A stretch of DNA of 64,000 nucleotides from Panopea generosa (taxonomy: Eukaryota; Mollusca; Bivalvia; Adapedonta; Hiatellidae), in the NCBI GenBank assembly GCA_029582155.1, contig CM055895.1, forward strand, positions 9,929,544 to 9,993,543, given 5' to 3'. The position numbers and the translations under genes are program-made. This document shows, one piece after another, positions 1 to 12,239 of this stretch; position 1 is the stretch's first letter, and each line of letters opens with the position of its first letter. Below the pieces are notes generated by a model. It searched no databases. It saw nothing but the letters and a program-made list of their open reading frames with translations, and was not told the origin of the DNA.

Positions 1-283
1 ACTACACAAAGAAATGTACCTGGTATTATGTTGTGAAGTGCTACTACACTAATATGCACTATGATCTGGCTGTTCTCTGTGTGTATCGGTAGAACTCCGG
101 TTACATGTATTCTTGGCCTTTTTCACTGAACACACCTTCTTACTCTTATCTTCAAACTGAAATGCATATAGAAAAAATAGAATTATTGCATAATGAACAT
201 AAGCTTTTTGTTAACAAATGTAAAATAAAATTGTTAGGGACTAGCCAATACATTTTCGTATAAGACTCACCCATAAACCAGGT

Positions 284-775
284 TCACGTATTCCTGACTT
301 TTGCCTTTCCTTGGGCACGCCAACTCAGGTAAGAGGACCATATAGTAAAAAGCCTTAAGTTTTGGAAACCATAACTTCCAACTACTAACGTTCCTACATT
401 ATGGTTTCTGTGTAACTGATATGGATTTACATTTCGAACAACAAAATCTATCCATGTTAAATCGCATATTTGTAGAAGTTCTTCACATTGCATGTAGTAG
501 TTGTGGTTTTTTTTTAAACTTAATTTTCTGCTACATTTCTGCAATTCTAGACAGAGGTTTTTGATTTTCTCTGCCGCATCATTTAATCCTATTGGCTTGT
601 TGTGCAGCACATTTTTCACTTCAACTAACCCCGACTTCTGGCCATTTTCAAACACTATACCTTCTGGACTTCCATCAAGAAACTTAAATTGTTCACTAAT
701 AACAAGCCCACTTTTCTTAACTATTAAATTTACACCTTCTTCAGCTTTTCTCATGGTATACTCATGAATTGTCAC
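284..775 (-). pseudogene. YqaJ-type exonuclease domain of the transposon gene
   Basis: This is the in-frame continuation of the transposase piece after its TAA stop. The visible motifs fit the PD-(D/E)XK fold of YqaJ/lambda exonuclease relatives: FLDGSPEGIVFENG, where the family usually has SPDG; GLVEVKN, the E-x-K catalytic pair; NHNYYMQCEELLQ, the Y-x-Q helix; and a tryptophan-aspartate ending WIDFVV. The glutamate in place of the usual aspartate may weaken metal binding. The frame ends at 284-286 (TGA). In such elements the nuclease is presumed to act with the transposase on DNA ends, but its role is not established, so that is inference. Confidence 0.78.
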
Positions 776-784
776 CCTCTCTTG

Positions 785-2326
785 TTAGATTTCATTTCTC
801 GTATACTGATTGCCATTGAACTTTTTGTATAGCATCTGCAAAACAAGATTTTGGACAGGAATAATTGGTTTTCGTTTTATTACAGGTCTAAACATTGACG
901 CTGTTAATTTTTTGCGTCTTTCATCATGCCACACTTTGGATTCTAACTGCAAACTTGTCATATTATGAATAGCATTAATTTTTGTTGAACTGAGCTCTAT
1001 ATGTTGCTCCAAAAATACAGTTTTTTTCAAATCCAGTTCAACACTTGATACGTAAGGCTCATGTTCAACTGCCTCACTGCCATAAGACATTCTAGCGGGT
1101 TTTGATTTAACCTCTTTGTTTAAAGAAATTTTCCTTTTCCATCTTTGAACGCTTGCCATTGTTTTTTTGCTGTCGTTGGAGTATTTTAGTTCTTTTTCTC
1201 TATCTATATACAACTTTACAAAGTTATGGCATAGTGTTGTCCCTGTTGTGTCTTTATATACCGACGGGGACCATTGAGGACCAATATTCATTCTAAGGTA
1301 CCTACCATAACACCTTGTGTACCAAGATCCTCTATTACATATGTTGTAGATTTTCCCACCATCAAACTTAGTTCGCATGTGCATCCAGCACTCAGCCAAA
1401 TTAGTAGTGCTGTTATGGATGAGGCGGTCACTTTTATTTGCAACACTGTCCAACAAAACTGTTGCATCTTGCAACATGTTAGAATGTATATCACTGTACA
1501 GCAATGATGTACCATATCTGGACTGCTCTTGTGCATCTACTGAAGAGCCTTCCGTCCAGAATGAAACTGCCTGGGAACAGACATCAGATGGTTCGTCTAA
1601 AATATCTAGACATTTTTTATCCTCATTAATGGTACTGTTATTGCACGGTGTCCCTTTCGCTTTGCAGAAATCAGAGCAGTTATCATGGTTACAAAAAATG
1701 TGATGGACACTATTGCGAATGTCTTTTGACAATTGTTTTGAAGCTCTCTGTCTGTCCGCTTCTTCAGATCGCATTCTAATAGCACATCTGACTGCACTTA
1801 CTATTCTTACTCTTGTGCATTTTGTTACATTATTCTTTCCTTTGTATTCCGAATTATTTTCAACTAATTTCTCCAAATTAGACCTCAAACACTTTGTCAT
1901 GTGATTTGCACATTCAATTTTTTGGACATGACATCCCCAGACTGGAACTTCCTCCTTAATATTTGCAAAAACAGAAGAGTCCCCATCACCAATTAACCAC
2001 ATATATCTAAGTCCATGCATACTCTCTGCCTTTTTGAACCCTTCCACTATTATATCTGACTCCATTGCTTGGGACTTTGAATTCCAGTTTTTGAAGCAAA
2101 CATGCTGTTTTGCCTATTGATGTTGATTTTCAGCATGAGAACATATGTAACAATGTTTATTTCGAATTCCTATATGAAGGATCTTGACCGTTTCTTTCCC
2201 AATTATAATCCCAACTCCTCCAAGTCCATTATAGGAATGTTTATGTGTACTCTTGCTCCAGCCTCCATTAGCGATAACAGTAATTGAAGGAACACCTTCA
2301 TGATAGCTACCTTTGTTCAATGACAA
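785..2326 (-). pseudogene. Mutator-like transposase, central and C-terminal part
   Basis: The frame begins near GVPSITVIANGGWSK and SGxGVGIIIGKETVKILHIGIRNKHCYIC, which match the catalytic-core start of the family. That motif normally reads DGGW; here asparagine replaces the aspartate, which would remove a likely catalytic acid. After an in-frame TAG (2114-2116) the same frame continues HVCFKNWNSKSQAMESDIIVEGF, then GDGDSSVFANI, CANHMTKCLRSNLEKL, a cysteine-rich stretch (FCNHDNCSDFCKAKGTPC) and NLAECWMHMRTKFDGGK. The end, VWHDERRKKLTASMFRPVIKRKP, is the entry motif of YqaJ nucleases. A TAA at 785-787 interrupts the frame only three codons before it continues into the nuclease piece. Long uninterrupted reading suggests a fairly young relic. 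Confidence 0.8.
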
Positions 2327-2927
2327 TTATTCTTTATTCTGCACCTATACACAAAATATATTTTTAAACGAGAAATGTCACTGGTAAGTGTCCCATGCCC
2401 CCAAAAAGGGTCTTTCAATATTATATATTTCTTACTATAGACATGCAATTTCATTTTTTTTTACATTAAACTTGACCTTGACGTCTGATTTAAAGGATCT
2501 GGGTATTTTTATAGGTAAATGTAGATGACAGCTCATCATGACATTTTCATGACTTTTATCAAGATATTTTAAAATCCCTCCATGTAAGACAAAAGTGACG
2601 TGAAATATCAAACGAAATGAAAGTGTGATATTGACATATTCATTTATGCAGGACAAAATTACAGACCGGACACAAAATATTGAACAATAGAAAATACGGA
2701 CAGACGGACACTGCCATTACTATGCGACACCATTTTTTTATTTGATGGTGGGCGTCTGTCTGATATTTAAAACATTGCTTTATTTGGATTTAATGTTTAC
2801 CAAAATTTCATGGTTTTTAGGGGTAAGAGACAATAGTTTCTGTTTTCATGGAACGCTAACAAGTATTGAGCCAAACCCGTCTCAATAAAATACTGATATT
2901 TTTCCAGCTGAAACAACCAATGACAGC

Positions 2928-3010
2928 ATGTGGTCCAGTGGTACACCATCGAACCCTAGACCAAGGGTTGCAGATTCAATAATACCCCAACGCTATGAGT
3001 GGTGTCTGAC
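2928..3010 (+). mobile_element. tRNA-derived SINE head, degraded
   Basis: The sequence contains GTGGTCCAGTGGTA, resembling a polymerase III A box, and about 35 bases on GGGTTGCAGATTCAATA, resembling the B box (GGTTCGANNCC) with two changes. The spacing suits a tRNA-like head. There is no paired acceptor stem, so it is not a functional tRNA gene. The body after 3010 is not recognisable. Confidence 0.45.
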
Positions 3011-3569
3011 CAAGACAATATTATCCTCTATACATGATTGTAATAAGGCCGTAATAAATTAATTGCTAGATTATCATTTACCCACCCGCTCCATAATTTT
3101 TATGCCGCCCCGACCCTTTTTATTTTCATAACAAAAAGTAAAATCCTTCCGGCCTCCCTGTTTTTAAGACAAATTTCGCTGATAATCAAACAATTAATAT
3201 ATTATGGCCTAAGCGAAGTGAATTGTTTATCTCGATACAATTTTGCAAATGAGTTTGGGGTGGGGGGAAGGAGGAAGAAGGGTAAAAGTTGGGATTTGCA
3301 AAAAAAATCGATATTACCGGAATATCGATTCAAGCGATACCGAGATAACGAATTTCGATTGTACATATATCTGTTAAACTCCTACAGTAATCACTTTTTA
3401 ACACCAGTGATATCTTATTGCAGTATATGCCATGCTAGCATTTGTTCTACTCATCTGTAGCAAGTAGTCACAACCTCTATGAACCATTTTGAAAATATTT
3501 CAAGCCAAACTACATAGGACCTTTTTTAAACGTAACAATCTTGTTACCGGGATAAAGGGGGTGGGGCTG

Positions 3570-3617
3570 GGTGTGTGTGTATGTGTGTGTGTGGGGGGGG
3601 GGGGGGCGGGGGGGGGG
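3570..3617 (+). repeat. GT microsatellite running into a G tract
   Basis: A short GT run passes directly into about 24 guanines broken by a single C near 3607. It lies within the presumed transposon intron. On the minus strand, the transcribed strand of the transposon gene, it reads as a C-rich tract. Confidence 0.9.
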
Positions 3618-3871
3618 TATATAGAATTCTAATTTATAGTTGAATCGCATGTTGATCATGTGTTGCTGTGAAACAAGTTTGATTTCCTAAAGCGACAATA
3701 TTTGTAACGCATTTCCGTCTATATATCCTGGGCAGCGCTATCTATTGGGACCACAGTGTTATTGTAATAATGAAAGAAATGTATAAGCATAGTAAAAGTT
3801 ACATTTATAGTACTGTTATGGGAAAATAAATAGAATAACAATATGGTAATGGGAAAGGGGGAGGGGATCAA

Positions 3872-4571
3872 CCTGCAGCCAACATTTCTTCTTGAGATAC
3901 ATTTTCCCACCAATTTCCAATATCTTGCTTAATGTTGCTAAAAGCAGATTTGGATAAACTTGGAGCATCCATGGTTGCCATGAATTCTTTTAAGTGAGAT
4001 GCACCATTTCCTGTTACAATTGAACCCCACACAGCACGAACATTTAGATCATATTTTGTTGATTTGTCCGTTTTCAATTTTGGACTGGTCTTAAATGCCA
4101 ATTGTTTCCTACAGCCCACACATATAACAACTAGCTCATCCCTGTGTTCTTGATTCAGACACATTCTTAACAGCTAAATTATCTGATAACACTAGGTCTT
4201 TCGCCTTATTGCAGCAAATAACATGTTTTGTAACTTCATTCATGTGTGCCTGCAAACTATCAAGGTTGATTACTCTATATCCTTTTAAATAAGTAGTTTT
4301 CAATTGTGTAACTGTACACTTCAGACTACCAGCAATCAAATTACATCTGTACAAATCATTCATACCACTTCTTTTTGAACAAATGAAACGCCGTGCTGTA
4401 CCTTTCTTCGCTTTAACAGTAGATTTCCTGCACTTTGATATTCTCATCTTCAAACCTGTTGTTTTTGTACATTTTATTACTCTGGATGCATATAAATTTC
4501 TCCGGCCTGCAGCATTTATGCCTCCAGACATGCCAAACCGTCTCTTTGGTTTCCAATGTTTTTTTTACCAT
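3872..4571 (-). pseudogene. N-terminal exon of the Mutator-like transposase
   Basis: The frame from 4531 encodes MSGGINAAGRR and a basic region, then KGYRVINLDSLQAHMNEVTKHVICC, which resembles the first conserved block of this family (glycine, arginine-isoleucine, then a C-x-x-C pair). An in-frame extension upstream reads KKHWKPKRRFG. A plausible ATG at 4569-4571 lies one base out of frame across an A8 run, so the original start was probably there. A frameshift near 4150 moves the reading to EHRDELVVICVGCRKQ (second cysteine pair), then NVRAVWGSIVTGNGASHLKEF and IGNWW, which match the next conserved block. The frame closes at 3868, but just before it, at about 3871, stands GCAG followed by GTTGAT, a good splice donor, so this piece is probably exon 1. 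Confidence 0.72.
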
Positions 4572-6629
4572 TTTCAATGGTTAAAGTATAAAATCAAACA
4601 AACATAAGTATATATATCAGAAACAAGATAGAAATTTTAATATTTTAAGGTATGGCTTTTTACTACAAGGCTTATTTCTCTTCAGAATTCTACTGTTTAT
4701 TCACAAGGGAGTGACGTCTATGTATGGCTGGATTTTATCAACAATTGGCTTCCATAAAATAACATGAAAAGCATACATAAAATATAATAATGTTCACTGC
4801 ATATTTTTATTTTTAAAAAATTCTTCAGTGTACCATTGAACAATACAACACATATTGATTGTGTAACTGAAATAAAAAAAAGTTAAGAAAATACAAAAAA
4901 ATATTTATAAACAAATCGGACCCCCTGGACTTCTGGACGAAAGCAAAAGTCATATTAACAGCGATCATGATGTTATTTCTTTAAGATCGGTGCAAAGAAC
5001 GATCCAAAATTATATCATTAGTATTGGGGTTAATTACACACTACTTATACATCTTTCCAAAATAAGTTTCCTATGAAAATTTGCTATTTGTAACTGCGTC
5101 TTTTCCCTCTTTGAAGACAAAAGCACGGAGTCATTTGCCGGAAGTATATTCGCAGATATATTCCGATATATATATTTCAAATAGTATTAAATATTTACGA
5201 TCGAAACACGATTTAAAATAGATAATCATATTAAATAAACGTCGAAAAATTACTTACTTAATTTAAAAAATCAATATATTACAAAATAGAGAAAATACGA
5301 ATCGGCAGATTAATTGTAATAGTTGTATTGTCTTCAAAATGAATTGTGAACCAGGAAATAGAAATTAATTAATTGAATAGACACGTTCTCACATTAAAGG
5401 TCAGGGTGAATTCCTCAGAGATGTTGTACTATAATTATTCTTTTAATATGTCGTTCAAGTCTGTTGATTACATCGTGTGATTGCGTTTAATAACGGTTTG
5501 AATATCGTCACCAGCAAAACAAACAACATGGCCGACAATGTCAACAATGTGTCCTGTATTTGACAGTGAAGAGCGCCTATTCTATCGGATTTTCATAACA
5601 TTTCTTCCCCGTACTACTTCGTTTAATATAACAATGGCCATTGTTTAGTGCATATTTTGTTAAATTACCTTTGCCAAAAAGTTCTGTGTTTTCATGTCAA
5701 GTAAGAGTTTCTGGGAAAATATTGTTTAAAATCTAAAATCTTCACTTTGTCCTGCATTTTATTGGTGCTTTTAAAGTGCCCAGGAGAGGTATACAGTCAC
5801 TTATTAAGTATGCTGAATTTCATTGGCAGGGATGTCTTATTTATCTTTAAATTTGACTTTGTTTACATTCTTCAATTTCACAGTTTCAAACACTTAACCG
5901 GAACCTGAAATCCATCAAATAATTTACATGAGTTTGTTGAACATATGTCTAATGTAAAAAAAACAACAACGGATATAACTAATAATACTCGAACATTGAT
6001 AGATCAAATAGAACTTCCAAACGACTAACACATCTTGATTCTGGTATTCAAGAGACATTATTCTGTTACCATAAGTGATCATTTTGGTACATACATATAT
6101 GTGCTTATAGCATTAAAGTGATCTATATGTTAATATAATATAACAAAGAACAGTTTGTAACTATGGGCGCTGATTATAAAGGTTAAATAGCTTAATTACC
6201 ACTACAGTGTGTATATTTGTACTTAATGTATCTCTAGATCTCTACTATATTTTTATTACAAAATTTATTGATTTGATGAAATTATGTATTCCAACAAATC
6301 TTGTAACAATTCGTCCAAGAGACAAGCCGTGATACAACTTCAAATTAAGACAAATATCTTGTAAGTGCGATAGACAAAACATTTAGCTCTCCGCCCATGA
6401 AGAATATTAGATTGACATGTTTTTGAACATCTGAGAATAAGGTCACTAACAAACACAAAATAATATTCATGAAAGAATAATGTTTTAATTAACTAAAATA
6501 CAATATAAGTGTGTTATATAAATTCAAAAAATCCTCGCATTTTTTTTTGAAAACAAACATTTTAACAGTTTAATTAAAGAAAATTATAAAATTTGTGATA
6601 CCTTAGCACCTCGCATGTTTATGTCGATT
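4572..6629. other. AT-rich spacer, no gene seen
   Basis: I see no long frame with recognisable protein character and no clear repeat unit. The first part may include the promoter side and left-over terminus of the transposon to its left, but no inverted terminal repeat was identified. A short ATG frame near 5528 in good start context closes after eleven codons and was not called. Confidence 0.5.
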
Positions 6630-7440
6630 TTATCAACTGACGATTCTAATGCCAATCTTCCAGCGTTTTAAACGATAACTTACAACATTTAAAGTGACGA
6701 CCAAATCACTGAAACGGAAATTACATAGATGCTTTTTATAATTTGATTGCAAACAAACCCAGTGAACCTGATGAAATAAAGCACCGTTTATTAAAAGAAA
6801 CACCTAAAACTGTTTGTCATCCACTTAATATATGTTTCAATCGATTCCTGCAGGAAAGTAAATATTCACAAATCTTGGGAATAAGCAAATATTATGCTAT
6901 TATTAAAAGAAAGGGAGCAAAAGATTCACACCAATACTGCAGGTCAATTTCACCTAATATAAATTTTGAAGTAAAAGTTACAGAACGTGTAATATTTAAA
7001 TACATTTACAATTATTTACATGCAAAAAATTCTTATATAGAAAACATTGCGTTTTTACCTGGATATTACATAGTTTACCATCTAATCGATAAAAACAATT
7101 ACATTTACAAAGCTTTCGATAAAAAATATGCATACAATTATGTATATGATATTTTGTTATATTTTGAAGACATTCGATAGTTTATGGTAAAAAGAAATAT
7201 CTGGCAATCTTTTCAATTGGATATCTGAATAGTTGACAAATTGTAATCAGAGGTGCGTGTTTGTCTTTTTTTCTGAAATAAATATTTAATTGCTGGTGTG
7301 CCCAAAGGTTCGGTTCTAGGCCTTCATTTGTTTTTAATTTATTCTCTTGTCGTCGAATCTGCAGCTGGCACACTATATACAGAAAATATTATTTATGAAG
7401 ACATACATAACTATATTTTAGGCTAAGCAGTGGCTAGTCT
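6630..7440 (+). mobile_element. LINE relic, reverse transcriptase N-terminal half
   Basis: The frame at 6743-7180 reads NKPSEPDEIKHRLLKE, PLNICFNRFLQESKY, IIKRKGAKDSHQYCRSISPN and ERVIFKYIYNYL. This aligns by eye with the start of LINE reverse transcriptases (NKPSGPDGI, PI-KKG, NYRPISL, ER-I). Further right in shifted frames are remnants of FNWISEWL and, near 7301, GVPKGSVLGLHLFLIY, which is the GVPQGSVLGPLLF palm motif. Upstream from about 6640 weaker linker remnants (DANLPAF-like) can be read. The catalytic FxDD part and the 3' end are missing. It is an old 5'- and 3'-truncated copy with several frame breaks; the clade is undecided. Confidence 0.8.
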
Positions 7441-9779
7441 ATTTTAATTCATTACAACTTTAATAAGCTGCTCATTCGGAACAGGAATATTTAATGCCAC
7501 TCCATCCTTCTTTACGTAATCTTCCCATCATCTAATAAAAGACTAAAAAAATAATATCAATAACATCTATAACCTTAATAATAAATCATTTGTATACAGT
7601 TAACAACGGTAAATGTTTAAAAATAACTATACAAAATGATTAAAAACGAAACGAACAAATCGATACCATTTACTCCATAGCAAACCATACATTAGAAGAA
7701 AATGCAAAGAAGACCATTTTGCTATGTAACAAATCGCTACAACACAAGTTCAGTATCAGTCAATATAAACTCACCGAATTGGAAAACTTGACAGCAGAAT
7801 TATTACAAAACTCATTCTATTTTAAACAAATTGTTTATCACTTCCTTTATCCTAAAACAAACGACTTCAAGACAAAAGCATAGTCCAATATTTAATCCAA
7901 TTGATACATCGTAAATTAAAACTTTTGGAGAAACAACATCCAAACACCCAATGCCCCACTCTAAATGTTTAATAAAAATACAAGTAGCTATAAAAAAATA
8001 GCAAAGTTTTCATTTAGGAACATTACAAATAGTATTATTGTCCTATTACCATATTGTCGTGGAATACCCTACTAGCTGCCACTGTTATAGGAAAAAAACA
8101 ATATACTGCAGTATGTGGCATTTAAAAACACATTTTGATATTTTTATGCATAACTATGTAGATATAACTATTCCTAGTCACTCTAAAAGTACATACATAC
8201 AAAACATACTGGATCAAATTACACCGATTTCTGAAATATAAAAAATAATAAGAAGAAGAAGCGTCAACTAAAATGTTGCGTCAACTAAAATGATGTCTTC
8301 ATTAATATATCAAACTAGGCGACCTATAAATGTCAATACTATAACTTATAGCCAGGTGTTTTTGATATAATGTAGTAACCCTTTTCCAGACTACTTTGCG
8401 ATCTTATTTTCATCATCTCCAATCGTCTCAGTTAGGTTAAAATGAAATTACCGCACTCGTTATTGAATTACGTTGACCAAACACATCACCTTACCCTTTT
8501 TCTCGCCATTTGATTGCGTTTAATCATCAAATCTAACGTTTTTTTCTCATCAAAATAATCTAAACCGAATACAGTCGGGAAATGATTTAAAACGGTTGAA
8601 ATCTATATCACATAGTTAAATGTTTAAATGTAATTGAATCCAATCAAAGATGATGAATTTAATATACGCACACAAAAGCACGTGTGCTCATGAAGTAGTT
8701 ACTACGTACCAAGCACTTACTACTCTAGGGCGCAAAACCTGATAAACTAAATATTTCGACAATTCAATTTGTGATGAGTTAGATTTCCGTCGATAAACGA
8801 AAGAAATCATTTCCTATTGTTTTTGTTTTACGAAGACATGATTAAAAAGTCCTCGGTATGTGTACATATACACAAATCGGTTCATCTACAGAGGAGACAT
8901 AGGCTGCACTGCATGTGAAGCAAATCAATTGTTACTTGCACTGGTGTTCACGATCAATTTTAGAAAGATTGGCGATAAATTGAACTGCCAGTAAAGTCTG
9001 CGTTGTGGTTGTTGATTTAAAGTTGTAGGGTGTCAAACGGAAGTGCAAGAAATTGATGTTATAATTAACATATCAGATAAATAGAAAGTATCATGGCATA
9101 AACCAAACATTACGTTTGTGTTAACGGCAGTGCATGAGGTTATTTGTACCCGTCTGGTGATGACAGCTCCAGAGTATGAAATTAAAACTACATTTTGGGG
9201 ACACGAAGTCAGAATGGGAGCAAATCCTTGTTTCCACAACAATGGCATTTGTAGTCGACGATGATTAACGACAATAGGTGTGTATCTTATCACTGCAATA
9301 TTGTTTGTTCAAATAGAGTCAGAAATTGTATATTATGTCAAGATGTTTATGATATATTGAACAAGTTGCAGCATATTTAAAATTTCAATCTCACGCATGG
9401 TATTAAACAGCAGCATGTGAGAGACAGTAAGAAATGTTGCATTAATATAATATTGTTGCATGTATGCTACTTATGCTGTACGTAGGTAAGTACCGATATG
9501 ACGCTCTATTGTGCTTTTATTTAACACTGCATACGGATACAGGTTTAATGGCCTTATTTAATGTGATGTATTAGTTATAACCTAAAATTTAAATAAAAAG
9601 ACACCAATATGCTTATATGATTCGAGCAGGAACAAGCTTAGTACAAAACATATGGACAATTTCGCCGATTATTTTAATAACCGAAGGATGACGGAGTGGG
9701 TCATGAATGTTCGATTGTAATACAGAGGTGGATAAGTAATGGCCGATACAAAGAAGGGTAACGAACGTTATAAAATGAT
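7441..9779. other. AT-rich stretch, unassigned
   Basis: No gene is supported. A stretch at about 7660-7870 can be read for roughly 60 residues (HHTLEENAKKTILLCNKS and onward), but I recognise no family and it lies in degenerate surroundings. At 8262-8294 a 15-base motif (GCGTCAACTAAAATG) occurs twice in direct order. The remainder shows nothing beyond low-complexity AT runs. Confidence 0.4.
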
Positions 9780-9960
9780 CATGTCAAATTAGTTTGTAGT
9801 ACGGACCAAGCTCTCTCAATTTGACCGTTAAACAGTAATGTTGGGATAGCCACAATTGAGCAAGTTGATTGGTCAGTTTGAATGACGTTACAGTTTTGTT
9901 AGCGTTCAATTGCTATGAATAGTAGGACAAGAATAGAATTCCCTGCTTTTTCATTGGGGT
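9780..9960 (+). repeat. Dispersed module, copy 1 of 4
   Basis: This segment (GTAGTACGGACCAAGCTC, then GCCACAATTGAGCAAG, TTGATTGGTCAG, GTTCAATTGCTATGAA) recurs in diverged form at 33420-33600, 45525-45605 and 51340-51520, always on the same strand. At 33420 it sits just before a composite repeat unit, and at 45525 just after one. It therefore looks like a component of the same family. No coding character is visible. Confidence 0.75.
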
Positions 9961-12239
9961 AAATATACCTTATTTGGGAGATATCAGGTTCCGTGATAAA
10001 CTAATATCAACTTAATCAAGTAAACTAAAGGATGCTCAAAGTGTAATAGGTTTTTTTTAATTCTTAAATTCGCACAAATTATCTTCTGTTTTTGTTGAGT
10101 GGAAGATAAAAACGTCCATGGATTGTCTTGTGAAATATCCAGAACATAGCCTCCGATAAATTTCAGCAGGTATGCTAGAATTCAAATAGACATGGAACAG
10201 TCGAGAAACTTCAACAGATGTGCAATAATTCAAATAGACAAGGAAACGTCGAGGACATCTGGAATATATGGTTAAAAGTAAAATATCTTGAAACTGTTTT
10301 GAATTAGAGTTTGTTTGCTGTGTACTTGCCTCGAACGCAATGCGGAATGCCTATTGCGTATACATGCATACCTTCTTGCAGACAAATACATGTGCATTCT
10401 TGTAGAAATAAACTTTTATTACTTGCACACTTATATAAGTTAACGTCCGTGTCTGGATATATTGACATGATATATCTACATGTACAGTTAAATATTTCCT
10501 TTCGTTTAGACAGATACATTCTTACTGTCACACAGTGACACGTCTTGAATGGTATAGGTAGACTTGTGGAATTTAACGGAATAGTATCGAAGCAATTGAA
10601 ATTTGGACTTGAAAAAGAAAGAAGAACAGTTAGGCACAAAATCAATACATGATTGTTACTGTTCTTATAATTTTAATAACGGTACTCAATATTTTGACGA
10701 AGATATTGGAAATAAAAAAGTGACGAGTTTGATATTCCGTTCAGTATTATATCAAGAGACAGAAATATTACACTGCTATATTAAAGTCAATGTTATAGTG
10801 GCTGGAATATTTGTGTACGTATCTCACGTATTAAGACATTTGAAAAAACAATGTTGTTATATTACATGAAATATAACAGATGCATACATAAACGATCATG
10901 TAAATAATGTCGTTTAAAACACTGTGTGCAGTATTCAAGCATTAAAAAAGTATGTATAAAGCATTATTTGATGCGGGATTTAAGACACTTCCAACACATA
11001 TACAGTCTATACAGTATATGGAATGAAGCATACTGACAGTGAAAGACTTCAGAATGTATATGAGAATGCACGGTGAGAAGTCAATAATCTAATGACAAAG
11101 TAAGTGACTACACGGTAACGGAGTTATATAAAACATACCTGTATTTAATACAGTTTTCATTTTATAACACAAATACCTCAAGTGTACAGAATATTGTTAC
11201 CGAGTTCACATATATTCTTCAAAAATCATGCTTTGCATTTTAGCGCGATATTTGTTTTAAAATAAACGAATGAAACAGTATCAAATGCAACTGTTTCGAA
11301 AGTTCGATTCAAACATTTAACTTAAAGGTAAACTAGTATAAGAACCATCTTATTCATCTTAAAATAAAATTATCTATTGCTAATATATATATATATATAT
11401 TTAGCAGGGTAAGTAGCATTCATGTCTACATTTCATAGTTATTCGTTATATATATCTGGAAATGGTTGACTTCGATGACTGATTTGATACCAGTATTGGT
11501 ATTGAACAGTTTTTCGCCATCTAGAGCAAAAAACAACAACAACATTAAAAGCAGTTCTTGTCAGTTAGTGTTCGTGTTTGAATTAAAACCAGACGTAAAA
11601 TTAGTATAACATTAATATATTTAAACAGAAAACAACATCTATCTTAACGCACATAAAACAAGGATTATCAATTTTTTTTTCTATTTGTTTTTTTTTATAT
11701 ATTTTGAGATAGTCATTGTGATATAGTATTTTTCAAATGCATTACAACAACATATACAATTACATGTTATCTTCTTTCAAAATGCCGCCCCATGCTTACA
11801 TGTAGGGGCTTTTGTTTTGTCCGAATAATATAAATTATGACTATCTGCGTTCTCTGTAAATATATCGATAAAATAATAATGTAAAGGTAAAACAAACTGC
11901 GGAACGAATCTACCTAATGTGTTAAAAAAATCATACGCCTATAGTATTGTTTCTTATTGATTTCCTAACAGTAAATGTGAATAATATTTTTAAAGAATTA
12001 TAGAAAAAATATTTTTTAAAAAAAAGTTCTTCAAATGTAGCGATTCTTCTAGCAATTTTTGACTTTTTATAGGATTAAAATCATTTTCTGTGTTTTTTAT
12101 GCACGTGTAAAGAATGTCGAATCTTGCACAAATCAAATAAAGTCCGAAGGACACCTATGGCAGATCTGTGCGTTAACAAGCCGTTTCGTCAACGAATCAA
12201 TTATGCCATATACATGTATGAACAACATATGAACTGTGT
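9961..12239. other. AT-rich stretch with a small direct duplication
   Basis: No gene is supported. At 10159-10208 and 10209-10258 a roughly 50-base unit occurs twice in tandem (shared core ATTCAAATAGACA, then GTCGAG). The segment 10670-10770 weakly resembles 47270-47350 (shared ATATTGGAAATA, AAAAGTG, TTCAGTAT). A pure AT run lies at about 11383-11401. Confidence 0.45.

Larger units (their letters stand above)
2327..3871 (-). other. Probable intron or insertion inside the transposon gene
   Basis: This stretch separates the two halves of the transposase and has no long frame resembling the family. The donor side (GTTGAT at about 3871) is convincing. The acceptor side is weak: the downstream frame is open only from 2326 and the nearest AG (ending ACAAAG) has no clear pyrimidine tract. 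The interval also holds a tRNA-like SINE head (2928-3010), a GT/G-rich tract (3570-3617) and a short inverted motif near 2697-2761 (GACAGACGGACA against GCGTCTGTCTG). It may be an intron enlarged by insertions, or simply inserted DNA. Confidence 0.4.
284..4571 (-). mobile_element. Decayed Mutator-like/YqaJ DNA transposon (coding part)
   Basis: A single transposon gene reads leftward across this interval. It has an N-terminal zinc-binding region, a Mutator-like transposase core and a C-terminal YqaJ-type exonuclease domain, an arrangement I recall from uncharacterised proteins of molluscs, cnidarians and other invertebrates. The pieces lie in the right order on one strand: 4571-3872, then a gap that looks like an intron, then 2326-785, then 775-284. 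Visible damage is limited: a probable slip in an A8 run near the start, one frameshift near 4150 and two in-frame stops (TAG at 2114-2116, TAA at 785-787). I did not find the terminal inverted repeats, so the true element ends are unknown. Assignment to Mutator-like rather than Kolobok-like is uncertain. Confidence 0.8.

Noticed and set aside
5528-5563. Start of a host gene at an ATG in good context
   Set aside because: The frame closes after eleven codons and no downstream exon is recognisable.
7660-7870. Possible protein remnant (HHTLEENAKKTILLCNKS and onward)
   Set aside because: It reads like former coding sequence but matches no family I can name, so it is only mentioned in the spacer entry.
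8038-8241. Cysteine-histidine-containing 67-residue frame
   Set aside because: The spacing fits no zinc-finger or LINE C-terminal pattern I know.
10304-10869. Overlapping small frames on both strands
   Set aside because: No domain, no start context worth noting, and similar frames arise by chance in this composition.
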